This document shows, piece after piece, positions 12,639 to 24,000 of a DNA stretch of 64,000 nt; position 1 is the first letter of the stretch, and every line of letters begins with the position of its first letter. The position numbers and the translations under genes were made by a program. The notes under the pieces were generated by a model, which searched no databases, had not been told where the DNA came from, and was given only the letters and a program-made list of their open reading frames with translations. This stretch comes from Cyanoderma ruficeps (Eukaryota > Chordata > Aves > Passeriformes > Timaliidae): contig VZDJ01000100.1 of assembly GCA_008694505.1 (NCBI GenBank), forward strand, positions 688,966 through 752,965. The letters are read 5' to 3'.

Positions 12639-13700
12639 TGTTGGGGGTTAGGTTTTTCTTCCTTTTGTTCCTTTTTACTTATAGAATTTTTTTTATGTAA
12701 GTTGCTAGGAAACATTAACAACTGGGTACTTTAAAGAAGTGACCAAGCTCAGGGTAGGAGGGCATCTGGTTGCACTTCTCCTATCTGGGAATTTCTCTCT
12801 GAGGGGCAGGGATACCACAAGAATTGGGCTGATAAAAGACAGGGCTGGGGCAGCTGTAGCTCGCTCTCTCTCTCAGGTTCCGAAGAGGACAGTCGGAACT
12901 GCTGCTGGGGGAAGGGAATTCACTGCTGCTGCCAGAGCCCAGCCCAGAGCTGTTTTGTGTGCTGTGGGGTGAGCCTCTGCTTGTGACAACAGCCACTGAA
13001 CTGGGACTTTATTAACATCTACCTCACTTTAAAAAAAAGGACCTATCCCCATCTGCTCGGGTGCCCGGGATCCTGAGCTCACCTCTCCCTGCCCTGCTGG
13101 GAGCTGGGTCACCGCTGCCCCGCCCCCGCTGCTTCTTCAGCACTGCTCCGAGTTTTTCGCTGCTCTGCAGCCCCGCACCCCCTGCCTGCCAAGACATCCT
13201 GCCGGCCCAGCCTGCTGCTTCTGAGAGCTTGCTGCTGGGGCGCTGGGATCAGTCGATCCAGACTGCCCCGGGGGTTTGTGAAGCGAGGCCTCTCCTCCAT
13301 CCCTTCCCGCCCCGGCCGAGCCGCCATTACCGCACGCTCCCCGAGCTCACGCCACAGCGCCCCCTGCAGCCGCGGGGCAATCACCGCACCTGCCCTGCCC
13401 GCCGGGACCCACCAGCGCCCCTGCTGGCTGTGACCGGAACTGCACCGAGGGGAAAGTGCCCACAGCCGAGAAGGGGTCACTGGGCTCCTGGTGCTGTTTG
13501 CTGTTAATGCCAGGATTGTTGTTGTTTGTTTGCCTTGTTACACACACCAGGAAAGAACTGTTGCTCCTATTCTTATCTCTTTTGCCTGAGAGCCCTTTTT
13601 TTTCAGAATTGTAATAACTTGGAGGCAAAGAGTTTATACTTTCCATTCCAAAGGAGTCTCCTGCCTTCCTTAGCAGACACCTGTCTTTCAAACCACGACA
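12639..13700 (+). mobile_element. Long (~1.06 kb) solo LTR, probably ERV-L type
   Basis: The element starts TGTTGGGGGTTAGG and ends CAAACCACGACA. The 3' end is fixed by comparison: a second copy at 43136-43518 matches it closely and both stop matching just after GACA. A TATA-like GATAAAAG lies at about 12830-12837. The 3' half (13040-13450) is strikingly GC- and CpG-rich compared with its surroundings, which is why frames of 123-148 codons open here on both strands; they are not genes. I could not see a clean target duplication (ATAGA to the left, ATCGG to the right). Assignment to ERV-L rests on its length and on memory of passerine LTRs. A non-autonomous retroelement is an alternative. Confidence 0.68.
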
Positions 13701-13831
13701 ATCGGAAAGAAAATGGAACACTTGTACAAACTTCAGAATTTATAATGAATTTATGTGTTTTATAACAGCATTATTAATTTTTATGAGGTTTTCCATAAGT
13801 CATTTCTTGTACATCACACACCATAGAAGGA

Positions 13832-14490
13832 AATTATAGAATATCTTGGGTTAGAGGGGCCCCACAAGGATAATTGAATCCAGCTCCTGGTTCTGCACAG
13901 TACAGTTCCAAGAGTCAAGTGCTTGAGGGCACTGTCCAAGTGCTGCTTGAACTCTGTCAGGTTGGTGCTGTGACCATTTCCCTGGGGAGCCTGTTCCAGT
14001 GCCCAACAACCCTTTGGGTGGAGAACCTTTTCCTTATATCCAAACTAAACCTCTCCTGGCACAACTTCAGGCCATTCCCTCGGATCCTGTCACTGGTCAC
14101 CACAGAGATCAGTGCTTGCCCCTCCTCTTCCGCTCACGAGGAAGCTGCAGAACTGCAGTGAGGTCTCTCCCCAGTCTCCTCCAGGCTGAAGGGACCAAGT
14201 GACCTCAGCCTTTCAAGGCCCTTCATCATCCTCATGGCCCTCCTTTGAACCCTCTCTAATAGCTCAATGTCTTTTTTGTGTTGTGTCACCCAAAACTGCC
14301 CCCAGCACTCAAGGTGAGGCTGTCCCAGCTCAGAGCAGAGCGGGACAATCCCCTCCCTTGCCCAGCTGGCAATGCTGTCCCTGATGCCCCCCTGGACAAA
14401 GATGGCCCTCCTGGCTGCCAGGGCACTGATGGCTCATATTCTACCTTCCATTGACCTGGACCCCCAGGGCCCTTTCCATGCAGTTTCAAC
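13832..14490 (-). mobile_element. CR1 LINE, truncated 3' end, minus orientation
   Basis: The sequence reads as the reverse complement of the avian CR1 3' region. Recognisable blocks include CTGTTCCAGTGCCCAACAAC, the AACCTTTTCCTTATATCCAA block, the CCTGTCACTGGTCACC block, the TCCAGGCTGAA segment and the tail-proximal TATAGAAT at the left end. CR1 elements are usually 5'-truncated; here only the 3' end of ORF2 and the 3' UTR remain, so no intact reverse transcriptase is encoded. Open frames across it (13874-14489) carry no function. Confidence 0.9.
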
Positions 14491-17104
14491 TCATTTAAAG
14501 AGTTCCAGTTTTAAAAGCAATTTGAAAAGTAACCTCACATTTATTCACTAACCAGAAAAAATTGTAGATCATGCTGGATTGAAAAATCTGCCTGAGAGCA
14601 GCTGTCAGAGCAGTCAGATGCAAATTTTCAACTAGCTTTTTCCCCTTCCCATGAGACTGAGAAAGGGGAAATTAAATGAATATAAATTATAATGTGTTCG
14701 GTTGAAAACAAATTAACTTAACTGTGGACAGAATACCAGTCAAAAAAACTGCTTTTTCCACACCCTAAAGCGTCAAAGAAAAATGTACAGCTGAGATCTC
14801 TTTATGTGTAGATGAAGCTGCAAATGTGGTGAGTGGAAGTAATGAAATTAGTCTACTGTGTCCTATGATGCTTAGTGTCAATATGGCCATTGGAATTTTT
14901 ATTGAAACGTTTTTTACTTTTTCTGGTTTTAGTTAGTTTGTTGTTAACATGTATATTTTGTGATTTATACTTTTAAAAACAGCATAAAGAATGGGAAGTT
15001 TGAGATGCTTGTGACTATGACTTCTGATGGGTAGAGAAAACTACATACAATTATTTTGTTTAAACATGGAGAAGTCACAGCACAAAGACTTCATTGATTT
15101 TGTGCAGGTATTTTGAGGAATGTATAAGACTGAATAGCTCATTGTCCTAATGTTACAGTCTGTTCCAGTGAAGCTCTAGACCAGCTTCAGGAATGTGGCA
15201 ATAGAGCTCAGTTTAATTGAGCAGTCAAGTGACTTTTTATTTGAAAAAGGATTTTGCCAGCATCAGTCTCTTTGATGAAAAAAATCATTCAATCCAAACC
15301 CTTTCCATGTACCTGAGGATTCTCTTTTATGTAATAGGACTACTGATGTACTGCAAGGTACCTCTGGCTTTATATTTTTATTTTATTTTATGCTTTATAT
15401 TTTTACTTAAAATACAGGAATCCTGAGAAGTTTAAACATTTTACAAGTACAACATGAACAAGGTTCTAATTTCCCCAGTCGCACATGCTGCATTGCTTGT
15501 ACACACATAGAATGCAGCCATCCTTTTCCCACATGGGAAAAATATCAGGCAGACGTGAAGGATCCTCCCCAAAGTCTATGGTGCCAAATCTGCATCACAA
15601 AATTCTAAATTTTGTGTCTCTCTGCTGCTACTTAGTTCTTGGACTGTATTTGTGCTGGGGATGCCACTTGTGAGGTCTGAAGGTTTTGTGGTCAGTGTTA
15701 CATCTGCAGTCATTGCGTGCTGCAGAGTGCTCCAGACTTGTACACGTAAGTCACAATGAAGCACAGACAGCAACCCTTAGCACAAGCCAGTGGTTGCTGT
15801 TTTTTCATGCAGAGCCCTGAGAGAGTCTGGCCACAGAATAACTAATTGACCGGGTGCTTTGCTCATCTTAATACAAGTCCTTTCCCATGGGTAACTTTGC
15901 TTTTTTAGAAGTAGTACCTGAATTCTGTTTGAAAAATTTCCCGGGCGATGATTTTTGGTGTGATAACACTTAAAATGGTGCATGAGAGCAAAGTTTTGTT
16001 TGTTTTATTTCCTGACATCTCTCTTTGGGAATTGCTATGAATGCAGCTCATTATACTAAATCAAATTTTCCTGGCCCTGCTGAAAGTCTTTAGTAGGTCA
16101 TGTCTAATATGTGTTGTGAATACTGCCTTTACCCACATCACTTTTCAGGTTTCCACTTTATACCATCTTTCTTTACTGTCTTGTTGGGCTTGCTAACCTT
16201 TCTCATTCTTAAGGTAACCTAGATAGAAAGAATGATTTCTGGCTTTGAGGCCCTAGAAAACAATTTCTGAACTTTTCAGCATGAATGTGAGGAAGTGGAA
16301 CAGCAGCATATGAAACCCTTTACGGACTAGATCTTGACAGATAGTATTATCTTTCAGAAAGAAATGAGTGTCCTCACTACCATAATGTGCTGCTGTCTCT
16401 GCCCCAAATTCTATTTTTATTTCTGTTCCCCTTAGCAGAACAGAACAATAATAAAACATTCATTTTACTCTTTTTATTTTTTTGTATTTGAATTATTTTC
16501 TAACGTAACTCCAAAGAGCAGGCTGCAAATAGAGATGAGGTCTTTGTAGAACAGCACCTGCTGTTCTCTGTGAGGCAGCCTTACCTGTCCTGAAGCGGCT
16601 GGATTTCTTGGAAGTGCTACCTTATTCCTGCCAGGTGAGAAGTGGGCTGTTTGCAATTACACTTGACTTATTTCCTGGCCCAAGTTTTTTATTTTGTCAA
16701 ATCTTCAGGTTTCTTGGTTAAGCTCAATTCAGAGATTAATTTTTTAAAAAACTGAATCATAGTTGAATATTACAGTCCAAGGGGTTGCCCCCAGCTGAGC
16801 CATGGCCACAGAGGAGATGGGAGCAGAACACCTGGGGACACTCCTGCTGCCTCCAGACTGGAAAGGGAAATGGATGTAACAAAAGACATCACTGCACAGA
16901 TACAGCAGTGCTCACTGTTTTGGTGCCCTGCAGCCAGCCCACCAGAGCTGGCACTTCCCGTGTGCAGAACTGCTGGCTCTATCCTCCAACTGCTAAATAG
17001 GGATTATTGTGAACTCCTTTCTGTTTTCACAGGAGTGAAAGTGTTTGGAGTAATACAAGACATCTTCCCACAGCCAGATTGCACAGAGTCACATGCACAT
17101 CTAC
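14491..17104. other. Unique AT-rich non-coding DNA
   Basis: No recognised gene or repeat. Short frames at 15217-15983 and 16253-17000 are isolated and overlap on opposite strands. Confidence 0.5.
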
Positions 17105-17395
17105 ACCCACCCCCTCCACAGAATCAGGGAATCACTGGATGGATTGGGTTGGGCTGGGTTGGGTTGGGCTGGGTTAGGTTGGGTTGAGTTGGGTTGGGAA
17201 GGACCACACGAGGTTGTCTGGTCCAGTCTCCCTGCTCAAACAGGGTCAAACCAGAGCACATGGCACAGGGTTGTGTCCAGAGGGTTTTTGGATTGCCCCA
17301 GAGAGAGAGTGGCTCTACACCTCTCTGGGCAGCCTGTTCCAGTGGTTGGTCACTCACACAGGTAAAGTCTTTGAAGTGTTCCATAAGATTCTGAG
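17105..17395 (-). mobile_element. CR1 LINE 3' fragment with internal pentamer expansion
   Basis: The left end carries degenerate CR1 tail repeats (CAGAATCAGGGAATCA). It is followed by the CR1 block that normally reads as a single GGTTTGGGTTGG-like stretch, here expanded into a GGGTT/GGGCT array at 17144-17198. To the right the CR1 blocks resume (TCCAGTCTCCCTGCTCAAAC, then CTCTGGGCAGCCTGTTCCAG). Orientation is minus. The element is short and 5'-truncated, with no coding capacity. Four or five overlapping short frames here arise from the repeat. Confidence 0.85.
17144..17198 (+). repeat. (GGGTT)n / (GGGCT)n pentamer array, potential G-quadruplex
   Basis: About eleven pentamer units, mostly GGGTT and GGGCT with late GGTT/GAGTT variants. 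The first part contains six consecutive GGG runs separated by 2-base loops (TT or CT), which satisfies the usual G-quadruplex pattern of four or more G3 tracts. It sits inside the CR1 fragment. Confidence 0.9.
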
Positions 17396-18459
17396 CACTG
17401 ATGGGCCAAATGCCACTAAATTCCTGTTCATTTATGCAAAATTCATGTCCTTGCCCAAATGGATTAAGTTTCTCGGCCTAGCAAAGTTCCAGGAATCATA
17501 ATAATGTTGTCATTATGCAAGATGAAGAACATGAGGAAAATAGGTGGGAAAAGAAGAAGCATTTTTCTGCAAAAACAGATACATAGAGACAAATTTCAGT
17601 TGGAAGCTGTTCCGCTTTTTATCCACAAAGGAATGAATAGGATAAGTTACACCTATTTTTTTTTTTCCAGTAAAGATAGAAATTAAATTTTGGCATCAGA
17701 TAACACCAGACTATATGCACTGAGGAAAGCTTTCCTTCCCGTACCAAGTAATGATTTAATTAGAATTGTATTTTAATGGAGAATGCATTAATTCATTATC
17801 AAGTATTTTCTTTCATGGTTTGTATATTCTAAAAACATTCTTGCTCTAGAAAGTTTCTTTTCAGATTCAGTCGAGCTTTTTGAAAAGCTTTTGTGATGAT
17901 GTTCTCTTTTATTTCTTTAATCTGTCCCTATTTGTGTCATCTAGCTAGCAGTCTCTACTGAGGAGGCCACAATGTGCAATGGGATCTCTTATAGTCAAGT
18001 ACCTGAAGTTCTGTACCGTTTTGCTAAATGTAGAAAAGAAAGATAAAGCAATTTTTTTGTTGTTGCTATTGTTTTTGTTTCTTTGTTTTGTTTTGTTCCC
18101 AGCAAATGATAAATAGTTGTTCTAGGGGTCATATAACCAGGTACAACAGAAGAGGAATTTTGTTGGTAATGAAAAAATTATATTTATTGACTCTTCATAT
18201 TAAATTAATCTCTATGAATTTCAGTTATTCTTCATACTACCCTACAATTTGGTCTCAAATTCACAGATCGAATTTGTTGTTTTGTCTGTACATTTGGCTA
18301 CATCTTTCTTTCTTTCACAGAAACTTTGCAGGTCAATGCAGCAGCTGTAGGATACCTGCAAGTAAATAAAAAACAATACAAGCACCAGCTGTTAAAGATC
18401 ATTAACAGTTAGTTGGGCCAAGTGTGATCAGAAAAAGTAACTGGCACAGTTTAGGGTAG
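17396..18459. other. Unique AT-rich non-coding DNA
   Basis: No gene or repeat family is recognised. A T-rich stretch with TTGTT and TTTTG repeats lies at about 18050-18100. Confidence 0.5.
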
Positions 18460-19156
18460 TGTGGTAGGAGAACATAAGTATTTAGCCTGAATTATACCTC
18501 AGGATATATCTCCCTATCTTGCAAAGTTTTGCCTTGGTCATGAAGCATTAATTTTGAAGATTTAAGGAACTAGTAAATCATGAAGCCTGTCAAACTCCTG
18601 AGTAACCAATGGCCCTTTGTCATCAATGGACACAGACTGACTTCCTTTGGTCAACAGAACCCAGATTTAAGGATATACATCTCGACTAACAGAAGGATGT
18701 ACATCCTGCCTGATCAATAGGCTGCAAAAAACACAATACAGGCATCAATCAAACAGTGCTGGAAAAACAGGATTTAGTTGTCACGTAGCACTAAAAGGTT
18801 AAAAAGTCAAAGCGAGGAAGACCCATTTTACTTCATCATTTTGAGACCCCCACCCCATAAAAGGATGACCGACCCATTTCAAAGAACAAACTACGCATGT
18901 TTAGTAGCTTTTTTACTAATTACCATACGAAGCGGGGAATGGGATGTACCAGAGTCATGAATATGCATTTGTGTTTTGGGTATTCAATATTCTTGTACAT
19001 AAAAAGACCCTGTGTTCGTTTGTGAATTGCAGTGTGTATTTGGGAGCTATCCCACACGCTGCCCGGTGTCATAATAAACATACACTTTCTAACTTTAAAC
19101 TGTTAGAGAGTCTTTGTCCGTCTTTGTGAATATCGGTGTTAGGTCAATATCCATAT
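18460..19156 (+). mobile_element. Probable solo LTR with TATA box and poly(A) signal
   Basis: The region ends with an LTR-like R/U5 organisation: a TATA-like CATAAAAA at 18998-19005, then AATAAA at 19073-19078, then a T-rich U5 (CTTTGTCCGTCTTTGTG). A CCAAT motif is present near 18605. The proposed start TGTGGTAGGAG at 18460 and end near ...CAATATCCA at 19156 are approximate because I saw no convincing target duplication. A shorter element starting TGTCACGTAGC at 18779 is an alternative. The layout resembles avian ERV LTRs as I remember them. The short frames inside (18778-19129) are not genes. Confidence 0.6.
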
Positions 19157-20170
19157 TTTTTTAATAATTCAGTCAGGATATTGATCAGAGTAATGAAGGA
19201 ACTTTCCTTTACCCATTCTTTGAATAAAATACTGATTGTAGTGGAGCAGGGATGACTTTGATCCAAAATTGTGTTATAAAATTATATAGCATCCAATATG
19301 CTACATTTACATGTTCCTGATTTCTTTCATTGGCTTAATTTCAGAGCTGCTGAATTTCCTGACTGATGTCTTTTCATTGTATTTTGATTCCTTCTTATGT
19401 AGGCAGCTTTTGTCCACATAATTTGTCTATTCCTTTCCACTTGCTCTGTGAAGATTGAAAGAAAAAAACCCTAACAAACACGAAGAAGAAAACTGTAGTT
19501 GGTATGGACTTCCTGGCTTCATGGAGAGCAGTAGGCATTACTGTTACTAAAGGGAAAAAGTGCTCATTTACAAATCCTACAAGTCTCAAAGAGGAACCTG
19601 TGGTAGAGTAAACATGTGCCCCCCTTTGGAAACAGATACGCCCTGCCCCTGCTGCCCTGCCACAAGATCAGCTCACGCAGTCTGTGTGCGAATCACCTGT
19701 TAATCCCTTTGATGTGAGGGAGGGCTCTTCTGAGCCTAAAATGAAATAAAATTGTTCCAAGGTAAATGAAGGGGAAAACTGGAAGAATTAACTCAACTGA
19801 AGAGTTTTAGAGTGTGCCCCAGGGCATTGTCACTCATTTTGTTTGTATGGAAAGAGAGGGTAGCTGTTTGGAGAGCTGTGCTGTTCACCTCTGAAGGATC
19901 TGGTCTCATGATCTAGAAGATGAAAGGTCTGTGGTTTGCTTGGCCCTTAAGACTCTTGCTTCCTGCCTCTGATTTTCTGGCAGCTGAAGGTACAGAGGAG
20001 TAAAGCTTTCTGAAGATAGCTGTTCTCTTCAAGAGAGAAACTTATAATTATTTCTGATGAAAGGATTTTAAAAGCTTTCATTATGGGACCACTGCAGAGT
20101 GGTTCTGAACCTTAAAAAGGAGGTTACTCTCCGGTGTTCTTTACAATCTTCTGGCTCCTTTCAGTTGTGA
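19157..20170. other. Unique non-coding DNA
   Basis: Nothing is recognised beyond isolated short frames. Confidence 0.5.
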
Positions 20171-20173
20171 TTT

Positions 20174-20222
20174 TTGTTGTTGTTGTTGTTGTTGTTTTGG
20201 GGTTTTTTGTGTGTGTGTGTGT
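20174..20222. repeat. Compound (GTT)n and (GT)n microsatellite
   Basis: TTG/GTT units run from about 20174 to 20196, followed by TTTTGGGG, then (GT)n to about 20222. Typical vertebrate simple repeats, likely length-polymorphic. Confidence 0.9.
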
Positions 20223-20479
20223 TTGGCTTCTTTGGAAAACTTCAAATAGTATAATCTCTCAGAGGAGGAAAGGGAAGGAGCATGTATTTCTTTGCTCACA
20301 GGCCAGTCATTTATTTTGAAATAGTTGTGTATAAATACAGGAAAAGGACTTCAAGAACTTCTGCCTTCAGAAAAATCTGGTTGTGGATGAAGGAGCAACC
20401 TTCCCTGAGAGAAATATTGCTGAGAAGTAATTATTAGCAGCATGCCCATCATAGGCAAACTGGTGCTGGGCTTTCATAT
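20223..20479. other. Short unique spacer
   Basis: No feature is recognised. The last six bases, TCATAT, are the left side of the target duplication of the adjoining LTR. Confidence 0.5.
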
Positions 20480-21061
20480 TGCTATAAAAAGATTCGTAGC
20501 CAATTTAATATAAAGCAATTTTATTTCACTATGAAAAGCGATCTCGGATAGCCACAATAAAAGAAACAACTGTGATCCCGGGAATCGAATGTTGGGTTAA
20601 TGTAGGGTCAGCCTCAATCGAGCTGAACACCTCCCATTCCCGAAATCTGTGTTTTGGGGGATAGTTCTTATACAGTTTATTTCCCTTCAGGCAATGTCTT
20701 CAGTCCACTTCTGTTCAGCTTGCATATTAATATAGCTTCTTTTTAGTGTTTGGTTGTTTGAAGCCTCTTTGATTTACGGGAATCTGGCACTGGGATGCAC
20801 AGCTCTGACTGTCTTATGGCAGATGCATATCGGGCATCAATCACTGGGTGTATTCCTGCCCAACCATGGTAACGAGCCATCTCCGATCTAGCCACATGTT
20901 TTCTGTTGTAAATTGGAGTTTTCCTGGGGGCAGCCGTGTTTCACAACAGCAAATCTGCCTCCTGCTTACAGTGTTGGGTCTTTTAATTTTCAAGCACAGT
21001 TTAATATATAATATTACCCCATATTAGTTTAAAATTTATCTTACAGCGAATTTATCTTACA
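20480..21061 (-). mobile_element. Solo LTR of an ERVK-like retrovirus, minus orientation
   Basis: On the minus strand the element starts TGTAAGATAAATTCGC and ends TTTTTATAGCA, giving TG...CA ends over 582 bp. A TATA box (TGTATAAGAAC) lies within 20664-20675 and an AATAAA signal at 20520-20525, in the right order for minus-strand transcription. The flanks TCATAT (20474-20479) and GCATAT (21062-21067) match at 5 of 6 positions, fitting an aged 6-bp target duplication of class II ERVs. A 16-bp near-perfect tandem repeat (AATTTATCTTACAGC plus one base) forms the outer right end. No internal viral genes are present. Confidence 0.78.
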
Positions 21062-24000
21062 GCATATACCATAATATCTAGCATAAAACTTCTACTACTA
21101 TCTAGCTAATACAGACTGGGTATATCTAATATAATGCTGGTATTTTTTAATTCCCATTGAGAAAATATTCCTGACAGACACGTTTTCTTTGAGGAGAAGA
21201 CAGAGGATGAGTTATGTTTTACTCAGCAGATAAGATATTTAATTTTTTTCTAAGATAAAATATTTGTTTCTATAGAAAGAATGGAAGATACTTTTCTTTT
21301 CCTTTTGTAGAGCAAGGAGAAACCAGTCTGTCCAGCGCAGATCACATTGCACACAGAAGGCAAGTAGGCTGTGGGGATTTCAGAAAGAAAGATAAGCAAG
21401 CAAACAAAACAACAGCAGTATGCCTTTTGGAAAAAAAAATGATATTGCCCAGTTGCAGATGTTCATCATTAGCATCATCACAGTGATATTTTAAATGAGT
21501 CTTTAGTATATTTCCATCATTTGTCCAATTCTCTGTTTTTTGTCATAAGATAACTCCTTAGGAGTGACCAATGTTTGCACAGCTATACTGACAAAATCAT
21601 TATTTGGATTCTTCCTGGACTAATACAATATCTTGACTGGAACCATTAATAATCAATTTAACAGCATTTGCGTTATAATTTTATTTCACTGCAGAACCAA
21701 AATAATTAAAGAGCAATTATTAGAATGGTAATACATTAACATTTTCTTCAGTACCCCTTTTTCGTATTCTAATTAAAATTATAAAAACATTAAATATGTG
21801 AGAGCATATCTCCATTTTAGATACTACTATCATTACTTCTTAAAAGTGAGAGAAGATTTTTTGGATTCATGTCAATGTCGCTAAAATCTGAACCTGGCTT
21901 TGATTGAGTCTTTTTGTTTGTCAAGATTTATAACTTTCTGGTGGAGAGATGAAAGCAGATGGATTTTTTTTTTTCTCATGTTCTCCAGAAGAGTGCTTTT
22001 ACTCTGATTACAAAGTTCCCTCTAAAATTCATAGTACTTTGTGAGTTGAAATGAAACTTCAAATTCCCAGTAATCCACAATTGTGTATTTTGGAGCCAGG
22101 GTCCTCAGGATCGGTCTTCCCTAGCAGTGAATTATGTTGTCCAAATAGAATATGTAACATTTATACACATAAAGCAAGAAGCCCAGGAAAGGTAAAAAAA
22201 AGTATATCATAAATGACAAAGAGAAACAAAATCTTGCATCATCAATAATTAAAAATGTAAATTATCGTTTCATAACGTTTTAAAGAAATAAGCTAAGCTT
22301 TTTAATTTCTTAGTTTAAAACAACAAAAAAGTAGCTTTTTCCCTGCAGGCTCAGAAATTTTGCTGTAACAATCTTGTACAACGCTTGGTACATTGTAGCT
22401 TTTTACTGGAGAGAATATAAAATTCTTCTTGGAAGAGTATCAACAAGTCATTTCCTTAGTTGTTCTCTGAAGTGTTCTTTATATCCATGAAGATTATTGT
22501 GAACCACAAGACTAACATATTAATTTTTTGACCATTACTGCACCCCTGAGACAAAATGCCATAGCAACAAGGAGAATGGTCATATGCTCATACCATGCTT
22601 GGCTGTGGGCTGCTGTAGTATACCAATATTCATTACTAGATCTTACTACTATTTATGTCTGGCATGTGTAGTTCCCTGAGGCCTTGAAACTGAACCCCCC
22701 CCTGCTTTTTGCAAGTGGCAAGTCTAGTCAATTCACACCTAAGGTGTGGTGTTAATAAAGAACTAGTAATTTTAAAAAAATCTTTATGTAAATGATTGAA
22801 ATTAGATTTATTTAAAATTATGAAGGAGAGCAGTGAAGTTTTACTGAGCAGCTATGCTGTACATTATCTGTGCACAAAGCAGATGTAATGATGCATTATA
22901 AATGATGAGAAAATTTAATCGTTGTAGAAAAAATATAATGAAATGATTGTTTAAACACTGCAAAGCTAATGTTATAGTAATTAGTTCCCATTGAGCAAGA
23001 CATGGTGCATATTATCTGGGCTATGTTTGATTAGTGATACTCCGTATGACATCTTGTGTTTTCTTTACTCTACTTCAATATAATTTAAAGAAAAAATAAT
23101 CCAAACTCCAGTTAAAAATACAAAAACAAGCATGCCATCAAATTCAATTCTTCTTCCTTTCCTTTTCTAACACAATCTGCATGAAAATTTGCTCTGATTT
23201 ATTGTGGCTATATATGAGGAGTGCATGTGTGAACACTTGTGCTTACAGAAAACATCGTTCTATGGAAGTTGTGCATGGATTTTCCCCTGAAAATAGTATC
23301 AGCAATATTACTTGTAATGATACTCACATTTTTCAAAATGTCTTTGTAGAAGGTGGATTGGATTATACTAAAGTTTAGCTATGTGTGTTTTCTAAGATAT
23401 GTTTCAGATGAGTAAGACATGGATTTCACCACTGGTTTTTCTCAGTTTTTCAGAGCCTGTAGGGACACCTTTTCACTGATAGCTGTATACCATTCCCTAA
23501 AATGAAACATATGGAAAATTCTAATCTAACCTTTATGTTCTTCTACAAATATAAATAACAAGGGTTCCTTATTAATCTTGTCTACTGATAATTATTTTAG
23601 GAGCTGATTAGGGCTTTTGCATTAGGAATTGTCAGAGATTCTGAATTGTAGTTGATGTCTTTTAGTCATATTGGATCATAAATGATAGATGGAACTGAAT
23701 TATTTTTGTAACCTTCAGTCAATGACACTTACTCAAGGTTTTAAGATGTGTTCAGCTCTTACTGAACAGAGTAATGAAGGACTTATGAGAGTTGAATTAA
23801 AAACTATTAATGGGAAGTTTAGAATCCACTATCTTATAATACTGAAGAGCAGAACAGGAGGAGACTATTTTGCAAATGTGGAGCAACAGCAATCTGTAGG
23901 GAAAACAGATGTTGAGAAGAAAGAGCAGACTAAAAAACCCATGAAAATTCTTCCAGTAAATATAACTGATAATATTGCAAACTCTGCATGCTCAGGTCTT

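Noticed and set aside
13061..13507. 148-codon proline- and arginine-rich frame with a 123-codon antisense frame
   Set aside because: Both sit in the CpG-rich 3' half of a long LTR, and the second LTR copy does not preserve either frame in full.
17144..17198. Possible interstitial telomere repeat
   Set aside because: The unit is the pentamer GGGTT/GGGCT, not the vertebrate hexamer TTAGGG, and it grows out of CR1 sequence.
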